A stretch of 64,000 bases of DNA, taken from positions 4,898,001 through 4,962,000 of the forward strand of contig NZ_AP022586.1 in the NCBI RefSeq assembly GCF_010731695.1, in the 5' to 3' direction. Both the position numbers and the translations under genes were made by a program. This stretch comes from Mycolicibacterium litorale (lineage in GTDB: Bacteria; Actinomycetota; Actinomycetes; Mycobacteriales; Mycobacteriaceae). Below, one piece after another: positions 20,892-28,700 of the stretch (the stretch's first letter is position 1; each line of letters opens with the position of its first letter). A model generated the notes under the pieces. The model made no database searches, was not told where the DNA came from, and was given only the letters and a program-made list of their open reading frames with translations.

Positions 20892-21671
20892 TCAGGCGGC
20901 GGTGCGGCGCGCCAGCACGATCTGCTCGCTGAGCACGCCGCCGCGCAGCTCGACCTCGATCGTGGGATCGGCGTGCGCAGCCAGCGCCCGCAGCGCCGAC
21001 GGGCTGTAGGTGCGCAGCGAGCTGATCACCCCGTCGTGCACGAACGGGACGAACGGCGCGAACGGCAGCATCGTCAACAGCCGCATGACGTGAAGCGGCG
21101 CGGGCGGCCGGGGCAGGTCGACGATCAGCAGGGTGCCGGCGACCCGGGTGCCCTCGGAGATCGCGCGGGCGGCCTGTGACGGCGACAGGTGGTGGAACGA
21201 CAGCGCGAACACCGCGAGGTCGAACGCGCCGTCGGGGGCGTCGATCGCGGTGGCGTCCATGATCTGCACCCGGGCCCGCCGATGGTGGCCGAGTTCGCCC
21301 TCGGCCATCGCCGCCACCGACGTCTCGTCGATATCGGTCACCGTCACCTCGGCGGTGGGGTGTGCGTCGAGCAGCCGGCGCGACAGCCCGCCGTGCCCGG
21401 CACCGAGTTCGAGCACCTTCGGGTCGGGCACGTCCGCGATCTCCGCCAGCGCGATCTCGGCGAACTTGTCGTGATGGCCGAAGAACTCACCGGTGCGCTC
21501 GAGGGCGCGCACGACGCTGCGCTTGCGGGCTTCCATTGCCGCGTCTCCCTCGGAGTCGCGGTCGAGGTACTCGAGCCGGTCGGTCTCCAGGAGCCGGTCC
21601 AGGCACGACGCGCGCGGGCCACCGCGGGGCATCCGGTCGATGTCGGCGATCTGCGTACCCATGTGGTCCAT
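20892..21671 (-). CDS. class I SAM-dependent methyltransferase
   Basis: About 259 residues. Motif [18 protein letters not shown], post-[12 protein letters not shown], motif II-like [15 protein letters not shown] and [14 protein letters not shown] place it with UbiE/type-11 methyltransferases. ATG 21671 ([10 protein letters not shown]) or 21662 (MGTQIAD) may be the start; no ribosome-binding site distinguishes them. It is divergent from glpK with about 42 bp between start codons. The substrate is unknown and no counterpart at this place in H37Rv is recalled (there, vapBC48 lies nearby). Confidence 0.8.
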   Translation of the reverse strand: MDHMGTQIADIDRMPRGGPRASCLDRLLETDRLEYLDRDSEGDAAMEARKRSVVRALERTGEFFGHHDKFAEIALAEIADVPDPKVLELGAGHGGLSRRLLDAHPTAEVTVTDIDETSVAAMAEGELGHHRRARVQIMDATAIDAPDGAFDLAVFALSFHHLSPSQAARAISEGTRVAGTLLIVDLPRPPAPLHVMRLLTMLPFAPFVPFVHDGVISSLRTYSPSALRALAAHADPTIEVELRGGVLSEQIVLARRTAA

Positions 21672-21713
21672 GATGGACGACTGACCCCGAAACGATGGAC
21701 ACGAAGGAGAAGT

Positions 21714-23255
21714 GTGGCCGAGTCTCGCCAGTTTGTGGCCGCCATCGACCAGGGCACCACCAGCACGAGGTGCATGATCTTCGACCACGACGGCGCCGAG
21801 GTCGGCCGCCATCAGCTCGAACACGAGCAGATCCTGCCGAAGGCCGGCTGGGTGGAGCACAACCCGGTCGAGATCTGGGAGCGCACCGCATCGGTGATGA
21901 TGTCGGCGCTCAACCGGACCAACCTGTCGGCGACCGATCTGTGCGCGGTCGGCATCACCAACCAGCGGGAGACCGCCCTGGTGTGGAACCGGCGCACCGG
22001 GCGGCCGTACTACAACGCGATCGTCTGGCAGGACACCCGCACCGACCGCATCGCCACCGCGCTCGACCGCGACGGCCGCGGTGAGGTGATCCGCCGCAAG
22101 GCCGGGCTGCCGCCGGCGACGTACTTCTCCGCGGGCAAGGTGCAGTGGATCCTCGACAACGTCGACGGCGTGCGCGAGGCCGCCGAGAAGGGCGACGCGC
22201 TCTTCGGCACCGCCGACAGCTGGGTGGTGTGGAATCTGACCGGCGGGCCGCGCGGCGGTGTGCACGTGACCGACGTGACCAACGCCAGCCGCACCATGCT
22301 GATGGACCTGGAGACGCTCGACTGGGACGACGAGCTGTTGTCGTTCTTCGGCATTCCGCGTCAGATGCTGCCGGAGATCAAGCCGTCGTCGTGCCCGGAC
22401 TGCCACGGCGTCACCCGCGAGGACGGACCGCTCGGCGGTGAGGTGCCGATCACCGGCATCCTCGGCGACCAGCAGGCCGCGATGGTCGGACAGGTGTGCC
22501 TTTCGGCGGGGGAGGCCAAGAACACCTACGGCACAGGCAATTTCCTGCTGCTCAACACGGGCGAGAAGATCGTCCGCTCGGACAACGGGCTGCTCACCAC
22601 GGTCTGCTACCAGTTCGCGCCCAGAGATGGTGGTCCAGCGAAACCCGTTTACGCGCTGGAGGGTTCGATCGCCGTGACCGGGTCGGCGGTCCAGTGGCTG
22701 CGCGATCAGCTCGGCATCATCAGCGGCGCGTCGCAGAGTGAGGCGCTGGCCCGGCAGGTCGACGACAACGGCGGGGTGTACTTCGTGCCCGCGTTCTCGG
22801 GATTGTTTGCGCCCTATTGGCGTTCGGATGCCCGCGGCGCGATCGTAGGGCTGTCGCGGTACAACACCAACGCCCACGTGGCCCGCGCGACGCTGGAGGC
22901 GATCTGCTACCAGAGCCGCGATGTCGTCGACGCGATGGAAGCCGACTCCGGTGTGCACCTGGAAGTGCTCAAGGTCGACGGCGGCATCACCGCCAACAAT
23001 CTGTGCATGCAGATCCAGGCCGACGTGCTCGGCGTCGACGTGGTCCGGCCGGTGGTGGCCGAAACCACCGCGCTGGGGGCGGGTTACGCGGCCGGGCTGG
23101 CGGTCGGGTTCTGGGACGGCGCCGACGATCTGCGCCGCAACTGGCAGGAGGACAAGCGCTGGACGCCGGCGTGGACCGACGAACAGCGCGCCGAGGGATA
23201 CGCCGGCTGGCAGAAAGCTGTCCAGCGCACCCTCGACTGGGTCGACGTCGAGTGA
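21714..23255 (+). CDS. glpK: glycerol kinase
   Basis: ATP-dependent phosphorylation of glycerol to glycerol-3-phosphate. The 513-residue FGGY kinase shows [16 protein letters not shown] (ATP phosphate loop), [23 protein letters not shown] (glycerol site), [13 protein letters not shown], and [16 protein letters not shown] 21714 is used, with AAGGAG (21704-21709) close upstream. An insertion (APRDGG) after CYQF lengthens one loop compared with the M. tuberculosis enzyme as remembered. H37Rv equivalent Rv3696c. A perfect hairpin begins in its stop codon. Confidence 0.96.
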   Translation: MAESRQFVAAIDQGTTSTRCMIFDHDGAEVGRHQLEHEQILPKAGWVEHNPVEIWERTASVMMSALNRTNLSATDLCAVGITNQRETALVWNRRTGRPYYNAIVWQDTRTDRIATALDRDGRGEVIRRKAGLPPATYFSAGKVQWILDNVDGVREAAEKGDALFGTADSWVVWNLTGGPRGGVHVTDVTNASRTMLMDLETLDWDDELLSFFGIPRQMLPEIKPSSCPDCHGVTREDGPLGGEVPITGILGDQQAAMVGQVCLSAGEAKNTYGTGNFLLLNTGEKIVRSDNGLLTTVCYQFAPRDGGPAKPVYALEGSIAVTGSAVQWLRDQLGIISGASQSEALARQVDDNGGVYFVPAFSGLFAPYWRSDARGAIVGLSRYNTNAHVARATLEAICYQSRDVVDAMEADSGVHLEVLKVDGGITANNLCMQIQADVLGVDVVRPVVAETTALGAGYAAGLAVGFWDGADDLRRNWQEDKRWTPAWTDEQRAEGYAGWQKAVQRTLDWVDVE

Positions 23256-23302
23256 TTTCGGTGTAGTTGGTCGCGCCCAGCGCGACCAACTACACCGAAA
23301 TC
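23254..23302. terminator. bidirectional terminator-like hairpin after glpK
   Basis: Perfect 22-bp arms, 23254-23275 and 23281-23302 (GATTTCGGTGTAGTTGG...), with a 5-nt loop CCCAG. The left arm starts inside the glpK stop codon and the right arm ends 4 nt before the stop of the convergent PadR gene, so it can serve both transcripts. There is no U-tract. Confidence 0.75.
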
Positions 23303-23306
23303 GCGG

Positions 23307-24029
23307 CTATTCCTCGCCGAGCACCGTGTAGATCTCGCGGCGGGCGTTGTTGACGATCTCGAGGATGCGGGCCTGCTGTTCGTCGCTGGCGGCGTACGCC
23401 GACTGTGCGACGGCGCCCATCAGCTGGCCGACCGCAGTGCGCAGGTTCGCGTGACCTGGGCCGGCGTCGTCGGTGATCTGTTCCCACGGCGGGGTCTCGA
23501 CCTTCTCGGCGGCCGCGCGGCCGTCGTCGGTGACTTCGAACAGCTTCTTGCTGCCCTCGGTCTCGGTGCCGACGATGAGACCTTCGTCGACCAGCAGTTG
23601 CAGTGTCGGGTAGACCGAACCGGGGCTGGGTTTCCACAGCCCGTTACTGCGTTCGGCGATCTCCTGGATCATCTCGTAGCCGTGCATCGGCCGTTCGGCC
23701 AGCAGGGTGAGGATCGCGGCACGCACGTCGCCGCGCCGTCCGCGTCCGCGGCCCCCGCCGCGCCTACCGCGCGGACCCGGCCCGAAACCGAGTCCGCCGC
23801 GCGGGTCGAATCCGAACTCGAAGCCGGGGCCGGGGCCGCGGCCGAAACCGGGACCGAAGCCCGGTCCGAACGCGGCACCGTGGTCGTTGACGCAGTCGGG
23901 ACGACGCTGTTCGCGTCGCTGGTCGCGGAATTCGCGGCGGGCGTGACGACGCTGCTCGTGCAGTGCTCGCCGGTCCATCGGGCCGAAGCCGAAGCCGAAT
24001 CCGCCGGGTGGGGTGAATGGGTTGCTCAT
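23307..24029 (-). CDS. PadR-family regulator with long Gly/Phe/Arg-rich N-terminus
   Basis: A 240-residue protein. The PadR winged helix occupies about residues 100-180 (RAAILTLLAERPMHGYEM, PSPGSVYPTLQLLVDEGLI, KKLFEVTDDG). Residues 1-95 are low complexity: GGFGFGFGPMD, an Arg/Gln-rich run, then repeated GPGFGPGFGRGPG and RGRRGGGRGRGRRG. The basic Gly/Arg part could bind nucleic acid nonspecifically. The C-terminal helices (residues about 195-240) should dimerise. Palindromes upstream (24054-24096) suggest autoregulation. The inducing ligand is unknown. Confidence 0.85.
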   Translation of the reverse strand: MSNPFTPPGGFGFGFGPMDRRALHEQRRHARREFRDQRREQRRPDCVNDHGAAFGPGFGPGFGRGPGPGFEFGFDPRGGLGFGPGPRGRRGGGRGRGRRGDVRAAILTLLAERPMHGYEMIQEIAERSNGLWKPSPGSVYPTLQLLVDEGLIVGTETEGSKKLFEVTDDGRAAAEKVETPPWEQITDDAGPGHANLRTAVGQLMGAVAQSAYAASDEQQARILEIVNNARREIYTVLGEE

Positions 24030-24053
24030 GTTCGTGAGTCCTTCGTGGTCGAG

Positions 24054-24096
24054 GAAGCACGAAACGTGCTTCCGATACGTTGACGATATATCGGAA
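24054..24096. promoter_or_regulatory. operator cluster upstream of first PadR gene
   Basis: Two overlapping dyads precede the PadR gene. GAAGCACG-AAA-CGTGCTTC at 24054-24072 is a perfect 8-bp-arm palindrome. TTCCGATA at 24070-24077 pairs with TATCGGAA at 24089-24096 across 11 bp, and contains an inner CGATATATCG (24084-24093). AT-rich dyads of this kind in a GC-rich genome are typical regulator sites. Confidence 0.55.
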
Positions 24097-24119
24097 ACTA
24101 TCGCGATGCAACGTTGGCT

Positions 24120-24641
24120 TCAACGACGTTCGGCGATGGCGACCGCCAGGCCCGCAGCCCACTCCTTCTCCATCGCCGCGAGACGCAGCCCGTATTCGAG
24201 GGCCGCTCGGCCGTAGAACGCGGCATCGTCGTCGTCCCAGTGCAGCGAATCGCGAAGCTCTTCGAGGCGGCGCAGTTCCGATGCCGCGTGGTCGGCGAAC
24301 CCGGCGGCGTAGCTGCGCGCCGCGGCAGGGCTGAGCTCGCCGAGCAGGAACACCCTGAGCAGATCCGGCCGGCGCAGCGGTGGGTCGTCGGCCGGATCGG
24401 TGATCCAGCGCCGGAGTTCGGCCCGGCCCGCCGCCGTGACCCGGTATTCCTTGCGGCCGCGCGGACCGACTGCCGTGACCTCGATGAGGCCGCTGTCGGC
24501 CAGTCGGTTGAGCTCGCCGTACAGCTGGCTCTGTGTCGCAGGCCAGACGTTGGCCATCGACTTCTCGAAGCGTTTGAGCAGGTCGTACCCGCTGCCGGGA
24601 TGCTGTGCGAGGAGGCCGAGGGCGGCGAATCGAAGGCTCAC
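24120..24641 (-). CDS. PadR-family transcriptional regulator
   Basis: A 173-residue PadR protein: MSLRFAALGLLAQHPGSGYDLL start (split MSLRFAALGLLAQ / HPGSGYDLL), ATQSQLYGELNRLADSGLI recognition region and the RKEYRVTAAGRAEL wing, followed by the Vir_act_alpha_C-type C-terminal helices (about residues 85-173) that dimerise. GTG 24641 is preceded by TACGCT (24653-24648) at 6-nt spacing, so the transcript should be leaderless. An 18-bp-arm palindrome covers this promoter. The gene lies between another PadR gene and the NCS1 permease on the same strand; the permease may be a target. Confidence 0.85.
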   Translation of the reverse strand: MSLRFAALGLLAQHPGSGYDLLKRFEKSMANVWPATQSQLYGELNRLADSGLIEVTAVGPRGRKEYRVTAAGRAELRRWITDPADDPPLRRPDLLRVFLLGELSPAAARSYAAGFADHAASELRRLEELRDSLHWDDDDAAFYGRAALEYGLRLAAMEKEWAAGLAVAIAERR

Positions 24642-24649
24642 CAACGAAG

Positions 24650-24691
24650 CGTACGGCCCGACATTCCGGGTGTGGAATGTCGGGCCGTACG
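24650..24691. promoter_or_regulatory. 18-bp-arm palindrome over second PadR promoter / after permease gene
   Basis: Arms 24650-24667 and 24674-24691 (CGTACGGCCCGACATTCC and its complement) are perfect, with a 6-nt loop GGGTGT. The left arm overlaps the -10 of the PadR gene (24648-24653), and the dyad extends through the position expected for the -35. It also lies 10 nt after the permease stop, so it could be an operator, a terminator, or both. Confidence 0.6.
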
Positions 24692-24700
24692 TCGTCTGAC

Positions 24701-26257
24701 TCAGTTGGCGACCAACGTGGCGCCCTCGGCGACGCGGAGCGCGGTCATACGCCACGGGCCGCGGGTGGCCAGCACGTAGTACATGGCGAACGCCACGCCG
24801 CAGCCGATGAACCAGCTGTACTGGGCGGCGCCGGCCATGCCGAACACCACGCCGCCGAGCAGCACGGGGGCCATGGCCAGGACCGCGCCCACCAGTGTCG
24901 CGGCCACCGCGGCCGGGTTGTAGCCCTTCTTGTACCAGTAGTTCGCCGTCTTCGACATCGTGAACAGGTCGTCGACGACGATCTTCTGCCTGCGCACCAG
25001 ATAGAAGTCGGCGATCAGCACCCCGAACAGCGGGCCGATGAACGCGCCGAGGGTCTCCAGCGTGTAATGGATGACCTCCGGGTTGCTGTAGAGGTTCCAC
25101 GGTGTGAGCAGCACCGAGCCCACGGCGGCGATCATGCCGCCCATGCGCCAGCTGATGCGCTGCGGGCTCACGTTGGAGAAGTCGAACGCGGGGCTGATGA
25201 AGTTGGCGACGATGTTGATGCCGATCGTGGCGATGGAGAACGTCAGGGCGCCGAGCACGATCGCGGTGACGCTGTCGATGCGGGCCACGGTCTCGACCGG
25301 ATCGGTGAGGAGCTCGCCGAACACCGGCACCGTCGCGGCCGCGGTGACGACCACCAGAATCGAGAACATCAAGAAGTTGACCGGCAGGCCCAGGAAGTTG
25401 CCCTTCTTGACCGCCTCGAAGCTCTTGCCGTAGCGCGCGAAGTCGCCGAAGTTCAGCATGGGCCCGGAGAAGTACGACACCACAAGGGCGATCGCGCCGA
25501 GCATGACGACCACTGTGTTGCCCTGCTTCTCGCCACCGAGCGACAGGCTGACGTGCCAACCCGACTTCCACAGCAGGTAGCCGCAGAGGATGAACATCAC
25601 GACGTAGACGGCGGGCCCGCAGAAGTCGATGAACTTGCGGATCGACTCCATCCCGCGCCAGAACACGCACGCCTGCAGCACCCACAGCACCATGAAGCTG
25701 CACCACCCGAGCAGCGACAGTCCGGTGAACCCGTACTGGTCGACGTCGGCGTAGGGCGCCAGGCCGGGAAACAGCTTCAGCAGCACGACATCCAGGGCCG
25801 CCGATGCCAGATAGGTCTGGATGCCGTACCACGCCACCGCGATCAGGCCGCGGATGATGGCCGGGATGTTGGCGCCGAGGACACCGAAGGAACTGCGGCA
25901 CACCACGGGGTAGGGCACGCCGGCCTGCTGGCTGGGTTTGGCGACGAGGTTGCACAGCACGTTGACGATGACAATGCCGACGAGCAGAGCGATCAGGACC
26001 TGCCAGCTCGCCAGGCCGAGGGCGAACAGGCTGCCCGCGGTGACGTAGCCGCCCACGCTGTGCACGTCGGACATCCAGAACGCGAAGATGTTGTACGAGG
26101 ACCACGTCTGCTTGCCCAGCGGCGCGAGGTCTTCATTGGTCAGCCGCGGATCGTAGGTGTCTTTGATCACCCCGCTACCGACCGGATGCCCTGCGGCTTC
26201 GACGACGTCGCCCGCGCCGACCACGGCGCTCGGCGGAAGGTCACGGGTGTCTGTCAT
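24701..26257 (-). CDS. NCS1-family nucleobase/hydantoin:cation symporter
   Basis: A 518-residue, 12-TM permease of the nucleobase:cation symporter-1 family (CodB, Mhp1, allantoin permeases). Family landmarks are SSYNIFAFWMSDVHSVGGY in TM1, PYPVVCRSSFGVLGANIPA, ACVFWRGMESIRKFIDFCGP, GPMLNFGDFARYG and LIADFYLVRRQ. Uptake of a nucleobase, hydantoin or allantoin is expected. ATG 26257 has AGGAA upstream. A GntR/FCD regulator lies immediately upstream on the same strand and a 12-bp palindrome lies in its promoter, suggesting substrate-responsive control. Confidence 0.9.
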   Translation of the reverse strand: MTDTRDLPPSAVVGAGDVVEAAGHPVGSGVIKDTYDPRLTNEDLAPLGKQTWSSYNIFAFWMSDVHSVGGYVTAGSLFALGLASWQVLIALLVGIVIVNVLCNLVAKPSQQAGVPYPVVCRSSFGVLGANIPAIIRGLIAVAWYGIQTYLASAALDVVLLKLFPGLAPYADVDQYGFTGLSLLGWCSFMVLWVLQACVFWRGMESIRKFIDFCGPAVYVVMFILCGYLLWKSGWHVSLSLGGEKQGNTVVVMLGAIALVVSYFSGPMLNFGDFARYGKSFEAVKKGNFLGLPVNFLMFSILVVVTAAATVPVFGELLTDPVETVARIDSVTAIVLGALTFSIATIGINIVANFISPAFDFSNVSPQRISWRMGGMIAAVGSVLLTPWNLYSNPEVIHYTLETLGAFIGPLFGVLIADFYLVRRQKIVVDDLFTMSKTANYWYKKGYNPAAVAATLVGAVLAMAPVLLGGVVFGMAGAAQYSWFIGCGVAFAMYYVLATRGPWRMTALRVAEGATLVAN

Positions 26258-26330
26258 GGTGGAGTTCCTGTTCGTCGGGCGAGGCGATGAACGGAACGTA
26301 GCTGCGGTGTGTTTCACCGTCGTTGCGCCG

Positions 26331-26342
26331 CAAATATATTTG
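26331..26342. promoter_or_regulatory. perfect palindrome in permease promoter
   Basis: CAAATATATTTG is a perfect 12-bp palindrome 74 bp upstream of the permease ATG and flanked by near-symmetric GCGCC/GGCGC. Its AT-rich core stands out in a high-GC background. It is a plausible operator for the GntR/FCD regulator encoded just upstream. Confidence 0.5.
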
Positions 26343-26377
26343 GGCGCCATCGGCAACATGATCGACTCATTCGCCGC

Positions 26378-27085
26378 TCAGCCGTGCGCGATCAACCCGC
26401 TGTCAGGAGGGAGCGCGGCCACCACGGTGTTCAGCCGCTGGTGGTGGCGCCTGCTCGTGGCGAGCAGTGCGTCGACGTCGCGGTCGAGGAAGGCTTCGAG
26501 CATCCGGCCGTGGTCGGCGTGTAGCGCTGCCCGTTCGGACGGCTCGACATGCACCATCAACTGCACGGGTTCGGTGATGTTCCAAGCGGATTCGAGCATG
26601 TGCACCAGCCGCAGCGTGCCGGACGGCCGGGCCATGCCGATGTGGAAGTGCCGGCTCTGGCGGTGGTAGGAATGCCGGTCGTCCTCCTGGACCGCCCGCT
26701 CCAGGAGGCGGTGCGCTGCGGCCACCGCCCTGCGATCGGCCTCCGATGCGTTGGCCACCGCGGCCGCCAGAGCCGCCGATTCGAGCGTCTCGCGGACGAT
26801 GTACATCTCGGCGAGTTCCGTGGCCGTCAGCAGCGCGACGCTGTAGCCGACGTTCGGCTGGTGCGCGACGAGGCCCTCGGCGACGAGCGTCTTGAGGCTC
26901 TCGCGGACCGGGATGGCGCTGACGCCGAGCGCCTCGGCGACCTCGTTGACCGGGATGGACGACCCTGGCGGAGCGCCGCCTTCGAGGATGACGCGGCGCA
27001 ACTCGTCGACCACGGGAGGCCGCGAGTGCGGCGATCGGTTGGCCGACAGCGTGGTCAACAGAGCGGAGTGTCGACGGGCCGGCAT
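26378..27085 (-). CDS. GntR-family (FadR/FCD-type) transcriptional regulator
   Basis: A 235-residue regulator: N-terminal winged helix (about residues 25-90, VVDELRRVILEGGAPPGSSI, then VSAIPVRESLKTLVAEGLV) and an all-helical FCD ligand domain with likely metal-binding residues in RHFHIGMARPSG and the C-terminal RRHHQRL. ATG 27085 is chosen because GGAGGAA lies about 10 nt upstream. Neighbouring the NCS1 permease, it probably senses that permease's substrate or a catabolite. Confidence 0.87.
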   Translation of the reverse strand: MPARRHSALLTTLSANRSPHSRPPVVDELRRVILEGGAPPGSSIPVNEVAEALGVSAIPVRESLKTLVAEGLVAHQPNVGYSVALLTATELAEMYIVRETLESAALAAAVANASEADRRAVAAAHRLLERAVQEDDRHSYHRQSRHFHIGMARPSGTLRLVHMLESAWNITEPVQLMVHVEPSERAALHADHGRMLEAFLDRDVDALLATSRRHHQRLNTVVAALPPDSGLIAHG

Positions 27086-27149
27086 CCGGAAGATCTTCCT
27101 CCGTTGCGCGCCGGTGCGCTGCCCGACGTGTCGAAGCGCCGACGGGCCT

Positions 27150-27284
27150 TCAGCTGCCGACCGGCGCGGGTTGCTCGTCGCGGTCGTGCCAGCTGGCCAG
27201 CAGGCGCAGCGCCGTCTCGGAGGGCGAACCCGGTTCGGTGGTGTAGACGAAGAGGATCTGGTCGGGGTCCCCGACTCCACACAT
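27150..27284 (-). pseudogene. remnant C-terminus of an MmyB-type XRE regulator
   Basis: A 44-codon frame reads MCGVGDPDQILFVYTTEPGS followed by PSETALRLLASWHDRDEQPA. The segment DPDQ-LFVYTTEPGSPSE-ALRLLASW matches the very C-terminal strand and helix of the MmyB-like (MLTR_LBD) ligand domain of XRE regulators. An in-frame TGA lies six codons upstream of the ATG, and no HTH or preceding domain remains. It is therefore a decayed fragment of a regulator, still next to the divergently transcribed carotenoid oxygenase. Too short for an independent function to be argued. Confidence 0.65.
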
Positions 27285-27291
27285 TCCACTA

Positions 27292-27316
27292 TTGACATGT
27301 CATATTAGGACTGTCA
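27292..27316 (+). promoter_or_regulatory. operator-like sequence upstream of carotenoid oxygenase
   Basis: TGACATGTCA (27293-27302) is a perfect palindrome overlapping a TTGACA hexamer (27292-27297). TGTCA recurs at 27312-27316, 14 bp after its first occurrence. CATATT at 27301-27306 could be a -10. This may be the former site of the decayed regulator or of another repressor. Confidence 0.4.
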
Positions 27317-27357
27317 GGGTGGTGGCAGACTTTCCAGTCCAGCCCGAGGAGTTCGAC

Positions 27358-28695
27358 ATGACCGACACCACCGACACCTCCGCCCTGTTCGGCACCGGCC
27401 AGTTCTTCCAGAAGGGCAACTACGCCCCTGTCGCCGATGAACTCACCGCGTTCGACCTTCCCGTCGAGGGCCAGATCCCCCAGGACCTCGACGGCTGGTA
27501 CCTGCGCAACGGACCGAACCCGCGACAACCCACCGAGCACTGGTTCACCGGCGACGGCATGATCCACGGCGTGCGTATCGAAGGCGGCCGCGCCGCCTGG
27601 TATCGCAACCGGTGGGTGCGCACGGAGAGCTTCGAGAACCACTTCGGCGTCTACAACGCCGACGGCACGCGCAACCTGCACTCGAGCGTCGCCAACACCC
27701 ACGTCGTCAACCATGCGGGAAAGACCCTGGCGCTCGTCGAATCCTCATTGCCTTACGAGATCTCGAACGATCTGGAGACCATCGGCGCCTACGACTTCGG
27801 CGGCCGGCTCGTCGACTCCATGACCGCGCACCCGAAGATCTGCCCGACCACCGGGGAGTTGCACTTCTTCGGATACGGGAACCTGTTCGAACCGCACGTG
27901 ACCTACCACCGGGCCGACGCCGACGGCCAGCTGACCGTCAACCGGCCGATCGACGTCAAAGCGCTGACGATGATGCACGACTTCGCGATGACCAGCGGGC
28001 ACGTCGTGTTCATGGACCTGCCGATCGTGTTCAACATGGACATCGCGCTCAAGGGCGAAGGCGACATGCCCTACCGCTGGGACGACGACTACGGCGCCCG
28101 CCTGGGCGTACTGCGCCGCGACGACCCGTTCGGCGAGATCCGCTGGTTCGACATCGACCCGTGCTACGTCTTCCACGTCGTCAACGCCTACGACGACGGC
28201 GACACACTGGTGGTCCAGGCTGTGCGCTACCCCGAATTATGGCGCGGCACTGGGGGATTCGAGACCGACGGCGTGCTGTGGAGCTGGACGGTGAATCTGG
28301 TGACCGGCGCCGTGCGCGAGGGTCAACTCGACGACCGGGCGGTGGAGTTCCCCCGCATCGACGACCGGCTGGCGGGGCTGCCGGCCCGTTACGCGGTGTC
28401 GGTGGGCGATCACCGGCTGGTGCGCTACGACCTGACGACCGGCGCCGCGACCGAACATGTCTTCGGCACCGCGGACGCACCCGGCGGACCGGGCGAGGCG
28501 GTGTTCGTCCCCGCCAGCTCGGGACCCGCGGACGAAACCAACGGGTGGTACCTGGCATACGTCTACGACCCGGGCCGCGACGGCAGCGATCTGGTGATCC
28601 TCGACGCCGCCGACATCGCGGCGCCGCCGGTGGCGAAGATCGCCCTGCCCCAACGTGTTCCGTACGGCTTCCACGGCAACTGGATCGAGGGGTAA
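27358..28695 (+). CDS. carotenoid cleavage oxygenase (RPE65/lignostilbene dioxygenase family)
   Basis: A 445-residue seven-bladed-propeller iron(II) oxygenase cleaving double bonds of carotenoids, apocarotenoids or stilbenes. All four iron-binding histidines are present: His158 (MTAHPK), His207 (MMHDFAMT), His273 (VFHVVNAYDD) and His439 (GFHGNW). RNGPNPRQPTEHWFTGDGM is the N-terminal signature. ATG 27358 is used. No carotenoid synthesis gene is nearby. It is convergent with the RDD gene (5-nt gap), and no counterpart is recalled at this position in H37Rv. Confidence 0.93.
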   Translation: MTDTTDTSALFGTGQFFQKGNYAPVADELTAFDLPVEGQIPQDLDGWYLRNGPNPRQPTEHWFTGDGMIHGVRIEGGRAAWYRNRWVRTESFENHFGVYNADGTRNLHSSVANTHVVNHAGKTLALVESSLPYEISNDLETIGAYDFGGRLVDSMTAHPKICPTTGELHFFGYGNLFEPHVTYHRADADGQLTVNRPIDVKALTMMHDFAMTSGHVVFMDLPIVFNMDIALKGEGDMPYRWDDDYGARLGVLRRDDPFGEIRWFDIDPCYVFHVVNAYDDGDTLVVQAVRYPELWRGTGGFETDGVLWSWTVNLVTGAVREGQLDDRAVEFPRIDDRLAGLPARYAVSVGDHRLVRYDLTTGAATEHVFGTADAPGGPGEAVFVPASSGPADETNGWYLAYVYDPGRDGSDLVILDAADIAAPPVAKIALPQRVPYGFHGNWIEG

Positions 28696-28700
28696 GCCGC

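Noticed and set aside
20892..22958. Long minus-strand open frame of 688 codons across glpK and the methyltransferase
   Set aside because: Only its last 259 codons match a methyltransferase; the rest is antisense to glpK and low-complexity His/Asp/Arg-rich, as expected from GC-rich codon bias.
27055..27282. Minus-strand 75-codon frame overlapping the MmyB remnant
   Set aside because: Arg/Pro-rich shadow in a different frame; the MmyB-like similarity is in the neighbouring frame.
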